DNA of 41,359 nucleotides from assembly GCF_001436375.1 (NCBI RefSeq), contig NZ_AZGA01000041.1:1-41359 (forward strand), given 5' to 3'. Below are positions 40,001 through 41,359 of this stretch, piece by piece. Within the stretch, counting starts at the first letter, position 1; every line of letters begins with the position of its first letter. This DNA is from Agrilactobacillus composti DSM 18527 = JCM 14202 (GTDB lineage Bacteria > Bacillota > Bacilli > Lactobacillales > Lactobacillaceae). The notes under the pieces were generated by a model. It was not told where the DNA came from, searched no databases, and saw nothing but the letters and a program-made list of their open reading frames with translations. Position numbers and translations under genes: made by a program.

Positions 40001-41359
40001 ATCCACCGCCATCAATCGCACGGATACTAACTTAAATCTTGTGGATAAGACTGGGCAACACCTTTACTTGACGGCACCAGTCAAAATCCTAGATGCTAAT
40101 AACAACGACATTTCTAGCCAAGCCACTATCACCTATCTAGATGGGAATGGCAAGGCAACCGACTATACCAACGCGGCCAGTGTGAAAGTTAGCGGGATTA
40201 GCTTGGCTTCAAAAGCCCTGGCTAAATTAGTTTATGAAACTAAACTGGCTGACGTAGATATTAAGGGGTCAGTGATGAACCAGACTTATCAAGTCTTCGC
40301 CAGTGCCACCCCTTATGACGCCAACGGCAATCCCATCAGCACAACTGATCCAACAACGCTAACTGTCATCCCAACGCGCCAAGTCACTGATACTTGGCAA
40401 GTCCTGGTCAAAGATGCCAACGGTACCCTCACCCCTTACAACGCTGGTCAAGCTGATAAAACGACCAGCGGGTTAGCTGGTAGTAACTACAGTAGTGCGG
40501 CCCCTTACGACAAGGGCGATGTGATTGACAAAAACTATACGGTCGCCGATGTATTGGATGCCAAGGGCAATGCCATTGATCCCACGAAACTGCAATTCAC
40601 CGACACGACCCTGGATAAAGATGGCAATCCTACGGGCAACACCTATCAAGTAATCGTCACGGCGAACACGGAAACGGTCACGAAGAAAATCACTTATACC
40701 GTGAATTTCCAAGGGGCTGGGGATCAAACACCGGCACCAATCACCAAGACGGTAACTTGGACTGGGGTTATCAACAGCGCCAGCAATGGTATTGAACTGC
40801 GCAGTGCCGATGCCACTGCCACTGGGGTTTGGACACCGGACACCACGGATATTGCGGTAGATGTGCCTGAAATTGCCGGCTATACTGCCGATAAGACCAA
40901 GGTTTTCACCGACCCATTGGCTCAGACTACCACGGAGCCAACCGATCAAACGGTAACGGTGACTTACACGAAGGTTGATACCAGCGTGACCACTAAAGTT
41001 AATTTCGTAGATGAAAACAACAGTGTTGTTGGCTCTGTAAGTAAGACTGGTGAAGCCAACACGACTGTAGATGTCGCTGCCGATGTCCCTGCCGGCTATA
41101 CTGCCGTTGATTCAACCACCGTCACTTTAGTTAAAGATGGCGTGGTCAATATCAAAGTTGAGAAGAAAGCACCAGTCGAAACTGATGTGACCACCACGGT
41201 TAATTTCGTCGATGAAGCGACCAAGCAGCCAATCAAGACGGTTGAAAAAACTGGGAAAGCTGGCGAAAGTGTCGATGTTGGCGCTGATGTACCAACTGGT
41301 TACACTGCCGTTGATCCAACTACCGTTACTTTAACTGATGCCGGCATCGTCAATATCAC
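37023..41359 (+). CDS. Giant KxYKxGKxW-signal surface adhesin with MucBP-like repeats (3' end beyond window)
   Basis: At least 1445 residues, open to the right edge. Residues about 6-50 are a KxYKxGKxW signal peptide (YKKLYKSGKLWVAVSSG), associated in Gram-positives with large serine/alanine-rich adhesins. Residues about 50-255 are an Ala/Thr/Pro/Gln-rich stalk, including an ATP tripeptide run. Residues about 260-1230 are a large region without a family I can name; it has blocks such as GIYNLSGSYQKGDVVRIL and WEKYWGADPLYFYWTDNP. From about 1230 come beta-rich repeats. The last two are 67 residues apart (KVNFVDENNSVVGSV and TVNFVDEATKQPIKTV, each followed by DVPxGYTAVDxTTVTL) and resemble MucBP modules. 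The anchor motif is outside the window. GGAGG lies 10 bases upstream of ATG 37023; a second ATG follows at once. Likely a wall-bound adhesin for host, plant or neighbour-cell glycans. Confidence 0.88.
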   Translation, partial: MMKNRQGYKKLYKSGKLWVAVSSGLIFLGAGALTDQTQVVQADTLTPTQQNQAPAAAANTAEQTAVAPQQVAATAAVQQAPVEPRTVALQTTINTSLGVKTVAVTGTTGTTVTVNAPVVAGYTADQPTLTATINAAGTIATINNNPYITYTAIATPAQPTAAAANTTTPVEQAAKAATAAATPATPATPATPQTTASTATAQPTAAPTSTPATTTAATTAAPTAAKAAVSADAAKTTTDAAKPDATKAVSPLAADQTNTTFTGTATIDDSKPSDAQGIYNLSGSYQKGDVVRILTPQGALSFMSMGSISAASRTQTTTTIDGQTYDAIVLTFNNSAQISAPIYYQTNTNSKYLSDGQPTTALPFAVQVNGNTVTQLDATVNKSVTRKHDISWNAWIVLSSSAAAVDPKDGLTYTRDAMTTINWSSVNGRLSDSLFNYLKNYDVLTSDFTMTFSAPDGVKFTGATKRNPAAPYTVTNNGSQIVVTFKAGTTWGEVANSDLMDITSQYTKKLTQDISLDLPVRSQLAINGTSYSFNQVVSSKTLQYKLFNTTINFAGDIIPDNSDLTTFTNGPTDTTSTVYTANATDVSTYDYEGHPELQLTINPSVANGMGLTSITNVGSPSYWKSIGFTDNVEVIFTTAGGQTETQKVVAGQSNYIATIGSASDPVISATIRSVDAVRPTGSMNTSNANQSIQYHATFYTKDPITVQYHLTATQKDASDKVLSAGEKWKTVNYGSTSALTVWEKYWGADPLYFYWTDNPIYYGQPIKMLSPDKHLKLVSPGQTVYYIDALQSVAARVGTDGKTSSLIAGQNEKTYATYTQAHPDAFSEYVRIPKGTAFAGIDALRKTWGQPNLQATTFTDKNGDTVVYITHITYSGTWSLGQAMPVTVDSSLAPGTAITFNSSDFGIRADSSIFRPDGTQLNRGTSYQDDWNNGNYYNNVNENKTFTITTVGATEFSQTTGIKGSSDTITSNTAKVDVTNPTATVTQNLYNGLSTAINRTDTNLNLVDKTGQHLYLTAPVKILDANNNDISSQATITYLDGNGKATDYTNAASVKVSGISLASKALAKLVYETKLADVDIKGSVMNQTYQVFASATPYDANGNPISTTDPTTLTVIPTRQVTDTWQVLVKDANGTLTPYNAGQADKTTSGLAGSNYSSAAPYDKGDVIDKNYTVADVLDAKGNAIDPTKLQFTDTTLDKDGNPTGNTYQVIVTANTETVTKKITYTVNFQGAGDQTPAPITKTVTWTGVINSASNGIELRSADATATGVWTPDTTDIAVDVPEIAGYTADKTKVFTDPLAQTTTEPTDQTVTVTYTKVDTSVTTKVNFVDENNSVVGSVSKTGEANTTVDVAADVPAGYTAVDSTTVTLVKDGVVNIKVEKKAPVETDVTTTVNFVDEATKQPIKTVEKTGKAGESVDVGADVPTGYTAVDPTTVTLTDAGIVNI
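37562..37597 (+). repeat. Four tandem 9-base repeats in the adhesin stalk
   Basis: TGCAACACC occurs four times in perfect tandem, encoding Ala-Thr-Pro units. The period of nine keeps the frame, so slippage would change stalk length without inactivating the protein. Confidence 0.85.
40980..41359 (+). repeat. Tandem 201-base repeats coding for MucBP-like modules
   Basis: GTTAATTTCGTNGATGAA recurs at 40998 and 41199, a period of 201 bases (67 residues), with matching downstream blocks (GTTACTTTA-type and GTCAATATCA). The array continues past the window edge. Confidence 0.75.

Noticed and set aside
40473-40949. 158-residue minus-strand frame inside the adhesin
   Set aside because: A shadow of the adhesin frame with no start signals; composition is that of an antisense translation.

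Overview
The window is chromosomal DNA of a low-to-moderate-GC Gram-positive bacterium, almost certainly a member of the Lactobacillaceae. The evidence is the gene content: PepI and PepO peptidases, a D-aspartate ligase, a Kup potassium transporter, a KxYKxGKxW-type adhesin, a SpaA/Cna-B surface protein, frequent GTG/TTG starts behind strong Shine-Dalgarno (SD) sequences, and a CcpA-type cre box. The D-aspartate ligase implies an L-Lys-D-Asp peptidoglycan cross-bridge, which argues against meso-DAP species such as the L. plantarum group and favours relatives of Lacticaseibacillus or Loigolactobacillus. The genus cannot be fixed from this sequence. No tRNA, rRNA, insertion sequence, prophage or CRISPR array was found.

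Layout. 1-1346: 5' part of a surface adhesin (minus strand, runs off the left edge). 1557-10535: transporters and metabolism, namely a DMT-type transporter, a 14-TM drug exporter, a GlcD-like FAD oxidoreductase, Kup, an AraC regulator and a 12-TM MFS carrier. 10810-15204: an organic-acid block with ttdA-ttdB (L-tartrate dehydratase) and a CitMHS carrier in one operon, then a GntP permease with its own promoter overlapped by a cre site. 15209-17219: a CHY zinc-finger protein, a candidate small RNA, a histidine phosphatase and an autoregulated MarR protein with a His/Gly-rich tail. 17350-20213: a CPBP membrane protease, an unannotated 38-residue hydrophobic peptide gene with its own promoter and two terminators, about 1 kb of AT-rich non-coding DNA, and a secreted LysM protein. 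20361-26078: an AbrB-domain/membrane fusion, a Na+/H+ antiporter, a VanZ-RDD protein, a MagIII-like DNA glycosylase and a cysteine-free HesB-fold protein. 26131-30749: a minus-strand operon asl - usp - pepO - lipoprotein hydrolase. 30923-35317: an ABC exporter behind an operator-like repeat, and a pepI - amino-acid permease operon. 35634-36710: an unknown 8-TM protein. 37023-41359: a very large KxYKxGKxW adhesin that runs off the right edge.

How the genes work together. L-tartrate (or a related hydroxy acid) probably enters through the CitMHS carrier and is dehydrated to oxaloacetate by TtdAB. GntP adds aldonate or hydroxy-acid uptake under carbon catabolite control, and the GlcD-like enzyme oxidises a 2-hydroxy acid. 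Asl, LysM, CPBP, VanZ and the two adhesins give the window a cell-envelope theme. PepO, PepI and the APC permease belong to peptide and amino-acid nutrition.

The parts most likely to be undescribed are the C-rich small-RNA candidate near 15658-15777 and the peptide gene at 18369-18485. Next come a 14-base motif shared by the promoter regions of the peptide gene and the LysM gene, and the AbrB-membrane fusion. All functional statements rest on motif reading by eye; no database search was possible.
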